A stretch of DNA of 64,000 nucleotides from Brevibacterium spongiae (GTDB lineage Bacteria > Actinomycetota > Actinomycetes > Actinomycetales > Brevibacteriaceae): contig NZ_CP093443.1 in assembly GCF_026168515.1 (NCBI RefSeq), forward strand, positions 3,658,001 through 3,722,000, in the 5' to 3' direction. Below the pieces are notes generated by a model. It did no database searches. It was not told the DNA's origin and saw only the letters and a list, made by a program, of their open reading frames with translations. Below are positions 8,798 through 17,244 of this stretch, one piece after another. Within the stretch, counting starts at the first letter, position 1, and each line of letters starts with the position of its first letter. The position numbers and the translations under genes were made by a program.

Positions 8798-9994
8798 ATG
8801 ACAGCACCACAACCGAATGTGTACGCCGGTATCGACACCCACCAGAACACGAACCACGTCGGCATCATCAACGAAGTCGGCAAGAAACTCGCCGACAAAG
8901 AATTCCCCACCACCAGCACCGGATACCAAGCACTGCTCGACTTCGTCCTCACCTTCGGCACCATCATCGCCATCGGTATCGAAGGCACCGCCTCCTACGG
9001 TGCCGGCATCACCGCCTACCTGCGCACACACAACATCACCGTCAAGGAAGTCATTCGTCCCAACAGACAAACCCGCCGGGGCGGGAAGTCTGACCCCATC
9101 GACGCCTACTCCGCAGCCAAGACCGTCGCCGCCGACGGCGATGACCTCCCAGTCCCCAAGCTCCTCGGCGGAGCCATCGACGGCATCCGCATGCTCTTGA
9201 AGGCCCGGACGACCGCGATGAAGGCACGCACAGCCGCCACCACACAGATCATCCATTTCCTCACCACCGCACCAGCCGTCGTCCGGGAGCAATACGCCGG
9301 ACTGACCGGTGATGACCTCCACGCCGCCCTCATCGCAACCCAACCAGTCATCGATGATCACCTCGGAATAGCCCTGCGCCGGCTGTCACTGCGTATCGAG
9401 TTCCTCACCGACGAGATCGACACCGCGTACGACCAACTCGATGCCCTCACGAAAGACGTCGCCCCCGCACTAGCAGCGGCGAAGGGCATCGGCCCGGTCT
9501 CCGCTGCCAGGTTGCTAGTGACCGCGGGCGAGAACCCGGAGCGCATTACGTCGAAGGCTGCGTTCGCGGCCCTGTGCGGGACCAGTCCGTTGCAAGCCTC
9601 GTCGGGGAAAACGAATCGCCACAGGCTCAACCGGGGTGGTGACAGGCAGGCCAACAGTGCGCTGTACGACATCGTGAAGTCCAGGATGTCTAATGATCCG
9701 CGCACGAAGGAGTATGTGGCCCGTCGGATAGCAGAGGGCAAGACAAAGAAGGAAAGCATGCGGTGCCTGAAGCGATACGTCGCCAACGAGGTGTATTCCC
9801 TGATCACCGATCCACCTGCCGTGCCAACAATTGACGATCTGCGGCCGTTGCGGAAGTCGAGGAAGATAACGCTGAAGACAGTTGCCGAGTATTTCAGTAC
9901 GTGGGAGACCACGATCTCACGGCTCGAACGCGGACTGACTCGCAATGACGAATTAGCTGATGAGTACCGAAAATATCTGCTCGAAACAGTTTGA
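8798..9994 (+). CDS. IS110-family transposase (DEDD)
   Basis: About 398 residues. The N-terminal RuvC-like domain begins NVYAGIDTHQNTNHV, with the first catalytic Asp in GIDTH and further acidic positions in IAIGIEGTASYG and KSDPIDAYSAAK. The C-terminal Tnp domain has the AAKGIGPVSAARLLV helix-hairpin-helix and the FAALCGTSPLQASSG motif holding the catalytic Ser. The last ~45 residues (LKTVAEYFSTWETTISRLERG) look like a helix-turn-helix, which some actinobacterial IS110 proteins share. The protein is full length. The start at 8798 is preferred over the in-frame ATG at 8777, which has no ribosome site. Confidence 0.92.
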   Translation: MTAPQPNVYAGIDTHQNTNHVGIINEVGKKLADKEFPTTSTGYQALLDFVLTFGTIIAIGIEGTASYGAGITAYLRTHNITVKEVIRPNRQTRRGGKSDPIDAYSAAKTVAADGDDLPVPKLLGGAIDGIRMLLKARTTAMKARTAATTQIIHFLTTAPAVVREQYAGLTGDDLHAALIATQPVIDDHLGIALRRLSLRIEFLTDEIDTAYDQLDALTKDVAPALAAAKGIGPVSAARLLVTAGENPERITSKAAFAALCGTSPLQASSGKTNRHRLNRGGDRQANSALYDIVKSRMSNDPRTKEYVARRIAEGKTKKESMRCLKRYVANEVYSLITDPPAVPTIDDLRPLRKSRKITLKTVAEYFSTWETTISRLERGLTRNDELADEYRKYLLETV

Positions 9995-10034
9995 CATCTA
10001 TAGGAGCATCACAGCCGGACCGGCCACCGGAGAC

Positions 10035-10508
10035 TCACCGCAGAGCGAGCTCGATGCCCAGGGTGGCGAGCACTCCGAAGAGGACGCCCCAGAGGATGAT
10101 CGAAATGACCTGCCAGAAGGCCACGGCATTGCGGTTCGCACCGAAGCCGACCATCGCCGAGGACGTGATCTGAGAGGGCAGGAGAGTCTGGCCGAGCAGC
10201 GAGACTCCCGGTACGCCGAAGTTGTCGAACATGCGCTTGAGCCGCTGCCGTTTGGGCTTCTCCTCGACGTCCTTGTTCTTCGTCGCCCTGTCCCGGATAG
10301 CGCCGGCTCCATAGACGAAGACGAGCATCGAGATGACATTGCCGATGATGGCCATGATGATCGCGACGACCGGATGCAGACCGATCGCAACTCCGATGAC
10401 CGCGCCGAAGTACGACTCGACGAACGGGATGGCGGAGACGAGCAGAATGCCCGCCCACTGCAGCCAGTCGGGGATGTTTCCGGCGAATTCCTGCAGGCTG
10501 TCGATCAT
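10035..10508 (-). CDS. Small multidrug export protein-like membrane protein (COG2426 type)
   Basis: 157 residues with an N-terminal amphipathic segment and four hydrophobic helices. The motif ILLVSAIPFVESYFGAVIG is characteristic of the putative small multidrug export family, which belongs to the wider DedA/SNARE-associated group. A charged cytoplasmic loop (RDRATKNKDVEEKPKRQRLKR) separates the two halves, and the second half holds FGVPGVSLLGQTLLPSQITSS. The ATG at 10508 follows AAGAAGAGAG. Transport function is presumed from the family and not demonstrated. A divergent TetR gene with a palindrome in between suggests drug- or ligand-induced control. Confidence 0.7.
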   Translation of the reverse strand: MIDSLQEFAGNIPDWLQWAGILLVSAIPFVESYFGAVIGVAIGLHPVVAIIMAIIGNVISMLVFVYGAGAIRDRATKNKDVEEKPKRQRLKRMFDNFGVPGVSLLGQTLLPSQITSSAMVGFGANRNAVAFWQVISIILWGVLFGVLATLGIELALR

Positions 10509-10594
10509 GAGGGCTCTCTTCTTTCGTTCGGGTCCTCTGGTCGGATGAGCACACTGTCCCTGCCGCGTCGCTTCAACGCCCTGGCACACCGTAC

Positions 10595-10609
10595 TAGTAC
10601 AATGTACTA
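10595..10609. promoter_or_regulatory. Perfect palindrome, candidate TetR operator
   Basis: TAGTACA-A-TGTACTA is a 15-bp perfect inverted repeat around a single central base. It lies in the divergent region between the export gene (start 10508) and tetR (start 10654). Its right half overlaps TACTATACAGT, a likely -10 region for tetR. The position fits an autoregulating TetR repressor controlling both genes. Confidence 0.6.
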
Positions 10610-10653
10610 TACAGTGAGAAAGACGAGCGCTGTCAAGGACGAAGGGGGACTGG

Positions 10654-11238
10654 GTGTCGAAGCGAGATGACATCATCGCCGCAGCCATTCGCTTGGCCGA
10701 GGGGGCAGAGCCCGGGAAGGCGAACCTCAGTGTGCGCGCCGTCGCCCGGGAAGCCGGAGTGGGACCCTCCACCCTGCGGCACTACTTCCCAACGCAGTCC
10801 GACCTCCACGAAGCCGTCACGCGACGCGCCTTCGATACCGTCGTCAACGACTTCTCGATCACCGACACGACGATCGACCCTGCCGACCGGCTCTATGAAT
10901 GCTGCTCCCAGTTCCTGCCGACTCATGAGCAGCGGGACATCCAGCTCGAAGTGTGGTTCGGCATGCACCTGCATGCCCTCGGCCCGGAGAAGCGCGCAGT
11001 CTCCCACCGGCTCCTCCAGCACGCCCACGACGTCACCTATGACGCCCTGCATCGCTGGCTGAATCAGCTCGCCGGCGAAGGGCGCATCAACTCCGCCGAG
11101 GTGAAACCGGCAGCCACCCTGCTCTTCACCACCATCGACGGCCTCAGCCTGCACGCGATCATCAAGCCGGAGACCACGACCGTTGACGCGATCCATGAAC
11201 AGATCAGGTGGACGATCGACAGGCTCATCAACGGCTGA
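10654..11238 (+). CDS. TetR family transcriptional regulator
   Basis: 194 residues. The N-terminal helix-turn-helix reads ANLSVRAVAREAGVGPSTLRHYFPTQSDLHEAV, the classic TetR DNA-binding pattern ending in the Y-F-xx-K/Q-xxL helix. The remainder is an alpha-helical ligand domain with a long helix around residues 85-125. The GTG start at 10654 follows GAAGGGGGA. It is divergent from the export-type membrane gene and probably represses it through the palindrome at 10595-10609. The ligand is unknown. Confidence 0.88.
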   Translation: MSKRDDIIAAAIRLAEGAEPGKANLSVRAVAREAGVGPSTLRHYFPTQSDLHEAVTRRAFDTVVNDFSITDTTIDPADRLYECCSQFLPTHEQRDIQLEVWFGMHLHALGPEKRAVSHRLLQHAHDVTYDALHRWLNQLAGEGRINSAEVKPAATLLFTTIDGLSLHAIIKPETTTVDAIHEQIRWTIDRLING

Positions 11239-11293
11239 ACGGCACGCTCGTCTCGTCAAACCTGCCGAAACTCACCTCGCGGATGGCGACCGC

Positions 11294-12190
11294 TCACCGC
11301 ATCGCCGCGGCCGCCGTCTGCAGCGCCCGTGTCAGTCGGGAGAGCTTGTCAGAGGCCAAGGTCCAGTGGTGCCAGTACAGCGGGACGTCGATATGCGGGT
11401 TCTCACCGATCTCGACGAGGTCGGCGTCCAGCCCATCGAGCTGCATGACCGGAACCATCCCCCAGCCGAGACCCGCCTCCACCGCGGCAGCGAACTCTGC
11501 TGAACCCGGGACGACCGACATCGGCGGCCGCCCTTCGACCCCGCACCGGCGGAGGAACTCGAACTGCAGGTCGTCGTCCTGCCCGAAGTTCACCATCGGC
11601 AGCCGCAGCAGATCCGCCTCGGTGCCGGTGGAGTGCCGCTCGAACAGGGACCGTTCGGCCACGGCGACGTAGCGCATCGCCCCGAGCTCAACGACCGTCG
11701 TCCCGTACCCGCCGGTCGCCGTCGAGGTGATCGTGCCGAGCACCTCCCCCGACGCCAACAACGGCAGCGCCTTGTCCTGGTCGACCATCTCGATGCGGAG
11801 GACGACATCGTCCCAGCCGGCCGCCTCGGCGAAGATCGGGCGGAACCACGTCGCCATCGAATCGGCGTTCACACCCACCCGCAGCACGGTGGGCTCACGT
11901 CGCACAGCGGCGGATCCGGCACCGGAGGCGTCGGCGTCGATGCCGTGCAGGCGGTCGAGCGCCTCGGCTTCCAGGAGCTCGACCTGCCGGGCGTAGCGGA
12001 GGATCGCCTGCCCCGCCTCGGTGACGGTGATCGGATTCGTCCGTCGGATGAGGACCTGCCCGAGGCGGGACTCGAGGGTGCGGATGCGCTGGCTGGCTGC
12101 CGAGGCGGTGATGCCGAGGACGAAGGCCGCCCCTTCGACGGTGCCTTCATCGACGGCGGCGGCGAGTGCTTTGACGTGATCGATGTTCAT
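11294..12190 (-). CDS. lysG: LysR-type regulator, LysG/ArgP-like
   Basis: 298 residues. The N-terminal winged HTH begins MNIDHVKALAAAVDEGTVEGAAFVLGITASAASQRIRTLESRLGQVLIRR, matching LysG/ArgP activators, which sense basic amino acids. The effector domain follows (LRVGVNADSMATWFRPIF and later MVNFGQDDDLQFEFL). The start at 12190 is used because the HTH begins immediately there; an open frame reaches 12205. It is divergent from the LysE-type exporter 70 bp away, the standard arrangement in which LysG plus lysine or arginine activates lysE. Confidence 0.87.
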   Translation of the reverse strand: MNIDHVKALAAAVDEGTVEGAAFVLGITASAASQRIRTLESRLGQVLIRRTNPITVTEAGQAILRYARQVELLEAEALDRLHGIDADASGAGSAAVRREPTVLRVGVNADSMATWFRPIFAEAAGWDDVVLRIEMVDQDKALPLLASGEVLGTITSTATGGYGTTVVELGAMRYVAVAERSLFERHSTGTEADLLRLPMVNFGQDDDLQFEFLRRCGVEGRPPMSVVPGSAEFAAAVEAGLGWGMVPVMQLDGLDADLVEIGENPHIDVPLYWHHWTLASDKLSRLTRALQTAAAAMR

Positions 12191-12260
12191 GAAGCAATTG
12201 TGCATCAGATGCGTATTCTGTTGTTTTTCTTATGACCGAGCTGTCTCTACTCTTGAACCC

Positions 12261-12860
12261 GTGCTCACTCATCTCATCGCCGGCATCCTCGCCGGCTGGT
12301 CGCTCATCATCGCCGTCGGACCGCAGAACGCACTCGTGCTCAGGCAGGGAATCCGACGCGAACACCTCGGCGTCGTCGTGGCCATCTGCATCCTCGCCGA
12401 CGTCCTCCTCATCGGCGCGGGCACCGTGGGCATCGGGGCGATCGTGCTCCTGGCACCCTGGGCGCTGGAGATCCTGCGGTGGCTGGGAGTGGCTTACCTG
12501 CTCTGGTTCGCCTGGACCAGCCTGAAGTCGGCGCGCACTGCCACCGGGCTCGAGGCGGACACGCATCAGCGCAGCCTCAAGTCGGTCATCCTCACCACGC
12601 TGGCGCTGACGTTCCTCAATCCCGGCGTCTACCTCGACACCGTCGTCATGCTCGGCAATCTGGCGAATCAGCAGGGTGAGGGCAATGTCTGGCCGTTCAC
12701 GATCGGGGCGATACTCGGCTCGATCAGCTGGTTCCTCGCCATCGGCTACGGGGCCCGCGGGCTCTCCCGGTACCTGGCCCGCCCGCGCGTGTGGCAGGTC
12801 CTCGACGTCATCATTGCGATCGTGCTCATCATCCTCGCCGTGCGGTTGGCCCTCGGATAG
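12261..12860 (+). CDS. lysE: LysE/ArgO-type basic amino-acid exporter
   Basis: 199 residues with about six membrane helices. The family signature SLIIAVGPQNALVLRQGIRR lies near the N-terminus and TFLNPGVYLDTVVMLG in the middle; the conserved GPQN and NPxxYLD elements mark the LysE superfamily and its lysine/arginine exporters. The GTG at 12261 has no ribosome site, but TACTCT at 12248-12253 could be a -10 box, giving a leaderless mRNA. Export of surplus lysine or arginine is inferred from the adjacent LysG-type regulator. Confidence 0.87.
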   Translation: MLTHLIAGILAGWSLIIAVGPQNALVLRQGIRREHLGVVVAICILADVLLIGAGTVGIGAIVLLAPWALEILRWLGVAYLLWFAWTSLKSARTATGLEADTHQRSLKSVILTTLALTFLNPGVYLDTVVMLGNLANQQGEGNVWPFTIGAILGSISWFLAIGYGARGLSRYLARPRVWQVLDVIIAIVLIILAVRLALG

Positions 12861-12920
12861 GGCGGGCGCCGAGGCGGCCGGCCCTCAGTGACGTCAGTGC
12901 CGACCGGTACCGTCGCAGAC

Positions 12921-13636
12921 ATGGATCCGCGAATCGATCTGCCGCTGCGTTCGGTGGCCGAACATGCCCACTCGCCGCCGGAGCTGAGCCCGTGGCTGCG
13001 CGAACTGCCGGCTGTCCGCGACGCCCTGGAGGGATTCGAGTTCGAACGTACGACCGTCTTCGTCGGGAGAACGGTTCGGGCAAGTCCACGCTCAGCGAGG
13101 CCATCGCCACGGCACTGGACCTCCCGCATGGCGGCGGCTCCGGGTGGGAAGTGCGTGATCACGCCGAGGCGGCCCCCGAGCTGAGCGAACACCTGCAGAT
13201 CGTGCGCGGAGCGACGACGAATCGGAGCGGCTTCTTCCTCCGTGCCGAGACGATGCACGAGAACATGGCCTACCTCATGGACATCGGGTCCCTGCGCGGC
13301 CACGTCTACTCCCAGCGGTCGCACGGTGAGATGTTCATCGACATGCTCACGAGCCGGTTCATGGACCTCGGACTGTGGATCCTCGACGAGCCCGAGAGCG
13401 CGCTGTCCTTCACCGCCTCGTTGGCCCTTCTCCAGCTCATCCGTGAGCGTCAGCGCAAAGGACTGCAGACCGTCATGGCCACCCACTCCCCCATCCTCGC
13501 CCGCGCCGAAGGGGCGAAGATCGTCGAAGTCGGCGACTGGGGGCTGCGCGAATCCTCGTGGGAGGATCTCGACATGGTCGACTACTGGCGCCGGTTCCTC
13601 CACGATCCGCACCGGTACCTGCGCTACCTCGACTGA
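12921..13636 (+). pseudogene. AAA-family ATPase, frameshifted in the Walker A motif
   Basis: The N-terminal frame starts at ATG 12921 (MDPRIDLPLRSVAEH...) and runs through FERTTVFVG. The rest of the Walker A (ENGSGKST) continues in the -1 frame from about 13067. A single missing base in the GTCGGGAGAAC context at 13065-13067 explains the break. Downstream the protein has a signature-like region and Walker B (GLWILDEPESALS), an H-loop (MATHSPILARAEG) and the ending DPHRYLRYLD, as in small predicted ATPases of about 240 residues. It is either a real pseudogene or a single-base sequencing error. Its function is unknown. Confidence 0.75.
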
Positions 13637-13730
13637 ACGCTGCAGGACAGCGTGAGTCGTCGCGGGCGAGCGGGAATTCGGGTCCGAACGCGCCCGCACC
13701 CCTTGGCGCGGCCGGCCCCCGCCCCCGGCC

Positions 13731-15908
13731 CTACAGGCTCAGGCTCGGGTGGAGCTGGGTGAGCGTGACCATGCGTTTGCGGCTGCAGACGACGACGGTC
13801 GCCGCCAGACAGATCAGAGTCATGAGCAGCAGCACCACCGCTGCCTGCGCGGCGATGAACATGTCCCCGCCGGCGATCAGGGTCCTCAGTCCGTTGACCG
13901 CATGCGTCATCGGCAGGAACGGCGAGATGATCTGGAAGATCCCCGGAGCGGTCTGCACCGGATAGGTGCCTCCGGCCGAGGCGATCTGGATCATCAGCAG
14001 CACGAGCGCGATGAGCCTGCCGACACCACCGAGGGCGGCCACACACAGTTGGTGCACGGCGTGGAAGCTCGCGGCCACGAGGATCGAGAACAGCAGCGTC
14101 CACAGCCAGGCCCCTGCCGAGAAGTCGAGGGCAAAGGTGAGCACGAGGTAGAGCACTGCGACCTGCGCGATTCCGAAGAGCAGACCCGGCACGTATCCGG
14201 CCCACGCGATTCTCGTCGACGACGCCGATGAGGCGAGCGCACGGTAGGGAATGGCGTTGAGGACCATGTAGGTGATCATGCCGCCGATCCACAGGGCCAG
14301 AGACACGAAGAAGGCTGCCAGACCTTCGCCGTAGGCATCGACGGCATTGTCCTTGACCTTATCCGCGTCGACGGGCACGGCCACGACATCGGAACGATGG
14401 TCGCGGTCGTTCTTGTCATAGGTCGGGATCTGTTCGAGGCCCTTTTCCAGACCGTCGGCGAGTTCACCCGAACCGTCGACGAGCTTGCCGGCCCCCTTGT
14501 CGAGCTCGGTCGCCCCGTCGACGAGTCGCGAGGAGCCGTCCTTGAGGTCGTCGGCTCCGTTCTTGGCCTTCGCGGTGCCGTCCTTGAGCTGGACGGCACC
14601 GTCATGAAGGTCGCCGGCGCCCGCGGCAAGTTTTCCGGCACCGGCGTCAAGTTTGATCAGGCCGGAGTGGAGGTCATCGGCTCCGGTGGCGACCTTCTGT
14701 GCTCCGTCGTCGAGCTGACCGATCTTCTTATCCGCGGTCCGGATCTTCTCCATCACCCCGTCGACGGCATCTGTCAGTTTGTCCTCGAGGCTCTTGGCCT
14801 CGTCCTTCGCATCGGAAGCCCGCTGGTGGGCCTTGTCGAGATCGTCGCCGAGGCTGTCCGCATCCTCGGCGAGCTTCTTGACATTCGGGTCGTCCGGATA
14901 GTCCTCCTGGAGCTGTTTGATCCGGTCGTCCATGTCTCCGCGCACGGTGGTGCGGGCGTCGTCGAAGTCTCCCTCGGCCTGCTCGAGCTTAGGGCGCGCC
15001 CCGTCGACGACGTCATCGGCCTTGCGCTTGACGTCCTCAGCCTTCTTCGTGGACTCATCCGCGGTATCGCGCAGCTCGGAGGTGCCGTCGGCGACCTGGC
15101 CGGCGCCATCGGCGAGTTTCTTCGACCCGTTCTTCGCCTCGGTGGTGGATTTCGCCAGGGTATCGGCACCGTCGGCGAGGTCGCCGCTGCCCTTCTTCAG
15201 CTCCCCTGCGCCCTTGTCGAGATCGATGAGTCCCGAGCGCAGCGTACCCACGCCCTTGTCGAGTTCGGTGGCGCCGTCGACGAGTTCACCGGTGCCGTCG
15301 TGGAGGTCGACCGTGCCGTCATGCAGTTCGGCCGAACCGTCAGCGGCCTTCTCCGTCTGCGAGTGGATGTCGTTGAAGCCGAGGTAGACCTCGTTGACGT
15401 ACTCGGCAGTGGTCGTTTGGTTGAGTCCCGACTTGATCTCGTTGAGCACGGTGCCGGCCACCTGGCCGACGATGAAGTTGTGAGCGTCGTCGGTGCGCAG
15501 CTGCAGTCCGGCCCGTTCCGGATCATCGCCGCCGGTGGACACCAAACGCTCGGAGAAATCCGAGGGGATCTCGAGGACCGCGAAGTACTTGCCTTCGGCC
15601 AGACCCTCATCGGCTTCCTCTTGGCTCACGTCCGCCCAGCCGAATCCGCCTTCGCCCTTCGGAGTGATCTCATCGACGAGCTCATCACCGGCGTGCAAGG
15701 ACTCGCCATCGGAATTCGGTTTCTTCGCCCCGGTGTCCTCGTTGACCACTGCAGCCTGCAGCTGGTCGAGGTGGTCGGTGGGGTTCCAGTTCGAGGCCAG
15801 GTAGAGGCCGCCGTAGATGGCGGGGATGACGGCGATGACGATCATCGCCAGGCGCGTGATCGTGTGTCGTTTGAACCGTGAGAGCTCTAACCAGGGAAGG
15901 GAGAACAT
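13731..15908 (-). CDS. YhgE/Pip domain membrane protein
   Basis: 725 residues. An N-terminal membrane helix (AMIVIAVIPAIYGGLYLAS) precedes a large extracytoplasmic part, followed by about five C-terminal helices. The central region (about residues 195-500) is a long array of xLxDGAxxLxxG units such as ELVDGATELDKGVG, with a coiled-coil segment (KAEDVKRKADDVVDGARPKLEQ). This is typical of YhgE/Pip proteins of the ABC-2 permease superfamily, for which Pip is a phage receptor in lactococci and EsaA-like members belong to type VII secretion. The next gene upstream encodes an ATPase in the same direction and probably works with it. Confidence 0.88.
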   Translation of the reverse strand: MFSLPWLELSRFKRHTITRLAMIVIAVIPAIYGGLYLASNWNPTDHLDQLQAAVVNEDTGAKKPNSDGESLHAGDELVDEITPKGEGGFGWADVSQEEADEGLAEGKYFAVLEIPSDFSERLVSTGGDDPERAGLQLRTDDAHNFIVGQVAGTVLNEIKSGLNQTTTAEYVNEVYLGFNDIHSQTEKAADGSAELHDGTVDLHDGTGELVDGATELDKGVGTLRSGLIDLDKGAGELKKGSGDLADGADTLAKSTTEAKNGSKKLADGAGQVADGTSELRDTADESTKKAEDVKRKADDVVDGARPKLEQAEGDFDDARTTVRGDMDDRIKQLQEDYPDDPNVKKLAEDADSLGDDLDKAHQRASDAKDEAKSLEDKLTDAVDGVMEKIRTADKKIGQLDDGAQKVATGADDLHSGLIKLDAGAGKLAAGAGDLHDGAVQLKDGTAKAKNGADDLKDGSSRLVDGATELDKGAGKLVDGSGELADGLEKGLEQIPTYDKNDRDHRSDVVAVPVDADKVKDNAVDAYGEGLAAFFVSLALWIGGMITYMVLNAIPYRALASSASSTRIAWAGYVPGLLFGIAQVAVLYLVLTFALDFSAGAWLWTLLFSILVAASFHAVHQLCVAALGGVGRLIALVLLMIQIASAGGTYPVQTAPGIFQIISPFLPMTHAVNGLRTLIAGGDMFIAAQAAVVLLLMTLICLAATVVVCSRKRMVTLTQLHPSLSL

Positions 15909-16038
15909 ACGGGAATCTCCTCGGATTCGAAATCAAGGGGCGGGACGTTCGGTGCGGATGCGGTCGGGATCGTGGTCGGACCGCGGGGCGGCAGCCTCGG
16001 CGAGGGTGCCGGTGAGGGCACGGGCGGCCGGGTGATCA

Positions 16039-16905
16039 TCAATGTCGGGAGTGCCGATGGGGCGGGTGACCGGCCGGCAGCTCCAGTTCGATCACGGCGG
16101 TCGGTTCTGCATTGGATCCCAGAGAGCGGCTCGCGATGTCGAATTCGCCCGAGTCCTCACAGGAGACGATGACCGTGAGCGGATCGTCCGGATCGCGAGT
16201 CTTCCGCAGCTGCTGATAGATGAGGATGCCGGCCCACGCGCGCGCTCGATCGTCGGATTCGCGCAGGTAGTCGATATTGTCGATGACGACGATGGGCGGT
16301 CGGCTCAGGCAGGCCAGCCCGAATTCGAGGAAGAACTTCTGCAGCTCGCTGAGCTCTGAGACGAAGACCTCACCGTCATCGTCGATGAGGAAGTCGGCAC
16401 GTTGGGCATCTGTGGTCGAGAACGCCCCTTCGGGCTGTTCGTCGATGAACTCCGTCGCCGACTGGAGGGTCTCGCGGATGAGGTCGATGACCTCACGCAG
16501 CGATGACTTCGACACCCACGGCTTGTACCAGGGCTGCAGCATGATCTGACGTTCGGCAACGTGCTGCGCCACGGTGAAGTCGTTCTCGAGATCGGTCAGA
16601 CCGTCGACATGTCCGACCGCGACGCGACCGCGCACGGCTCGCGCCTGCTTGCGGAGATCGAGTTCGCCGAGGCGGCCCTCCCCGCTCGTCACCCGCATCC
16701 TTCCAGCCAGGGACAGGAGCAGAGAGGTCTTGCCGCTGCCGGCGGGTCCACGCACGATCGCGAGTCCGCCTGCCGGGATCTCGAGGTCGACGTCATCGAA
16801 GACCTCGCCCTGCTTGCCGGACATGGACCAGCTGTGCACCGCGATCGACTTCTCGTCGGTGCCTGCGTCCTCGGCGAGAGTCTCGGTTGCGCTCTCCATG
16901 GCCAT
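16039..16905 (-). CDS. ABC-type ATP-binding protein, partner of YhgE/Pip
   Basis: 288 residues. Walker A is RGPAGSGKTSLLLSLAGRM and a Q-loop-like region follows. The signature is degenerate (LSELQKF instead of LSGGQ). Walker B reads PPIVVIDNID, with Asn where the catalytic Glu is normally found. An H-loop His is also not obvious (IVSCEDSGEF). It may therefore be a slow or regulatory ATPase. It lies 130 nt upstream of the YhgE/Pip gene on the same strand, which fits an ABC-2-like pair. ATG at 16905 or 16899 could be the start. The C-terminus is His/Pro-rich. Confidence 0.75.
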   Translation of the reverse strand: MAMESATETLAEDAGTDEKSIAVHSWSMSGKQGEVFDDVDLEIPAGGLAIVRGPAGSGKTSLLLSLAGRMRVTSGEGRLGELDLRKQARAVRGRVAVGHVDGLTDLENDFTVAQHVAERQIMLQPWYKPWVSKSSLREVIDLIRETLQSATEFIDEQPEGAFSTTDAQRADFLIDDDGEVFVSELSELQKFFLEFGLACLSRPPIVVIDNIDYLRESDDRARAWAGILIYQQLRKTRDPDDPLTVIVSCEDSGEFDIASRSLGSNAEPTAVIELELPAGHPPHRHSRH

Positions 16906-17056
16906 GGCTCCCCATCGTTCGTTCCCACATGTCTGTGTTCGCTTGCCTGCACTCGCGTCGCCTCGGATCTTCCGGGTGCGAGCGCGCCGCCCATGTGCCT
17001 GCAGACTACGCCACCGACGACGAACGGCGACATGAACGCAGGCAGACGGACCTTAA

Positions 17057-17072
17057 GTTACCAATAGGTAAC
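17057..17072. promoter_or_regulatory. Inverted repeat GTTACC-AATA-GGTAAC, candidate operator
   Basis: A perfect 6-bp inverted repeat with a 4-bp spacer lies between the divergent ABC ATPase gene (start 16905) and the TDT transporter gene (start 17245). It is AT-rich against a GC-rich background. The shape resembles TetR-class operators, but no regulator gene lies beside it, so the bound factor is unknown. Nothing else stands out in the 339-nt interval 16906-17244. Confidence 0.5.
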
Positions 17073-17244
17073 ACTGGTGTATTTTCTCATGGATTCGAGC
17101 CTCGGAGAAAGTGACTGTCGCCAATCGCACACTGATCGCGCTGCCGGCGGGAGGCTGCGCGGGCGGCACCGTCCCGCAGGAGTGACAGCCCCGTTGGAGT
17201 ACTAAAGTTGAAATGAACGACGGTGCAGATGGGTCGAGGAGCGG

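Larger units (their letters stand above)
8590..10007 (+). mobile_element. IS110-family insertion sequence (boundaries approximate)
   Basis: The element comprises a structured non-coding leader, a DEDD transposase gene and a right end lying directly after the stop codon. The right end carries GACATctATAGGAGC (9993-10007). A related direct copy, GACAT...ATAGGAGC, sits in the leader at 8685-8703. IS110 elements lack true terminal inverted repeats and excise through a circular form, so the left boundary cannot be fixed by eye. It must lie between the recQ start (8533) and about 8640, and the right end must precede 10035. Confidence 0.6.

Noticed and set aside
14397..15881. Long open frame on the plus strand opposite the YhgE/Pip gene
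   Set aside because: It mirrors the Asp/Gly/Leu-rich repeat array of YhgE/Pip, has no family motif or ribosome site, and the minus-strand protein is clearly real.
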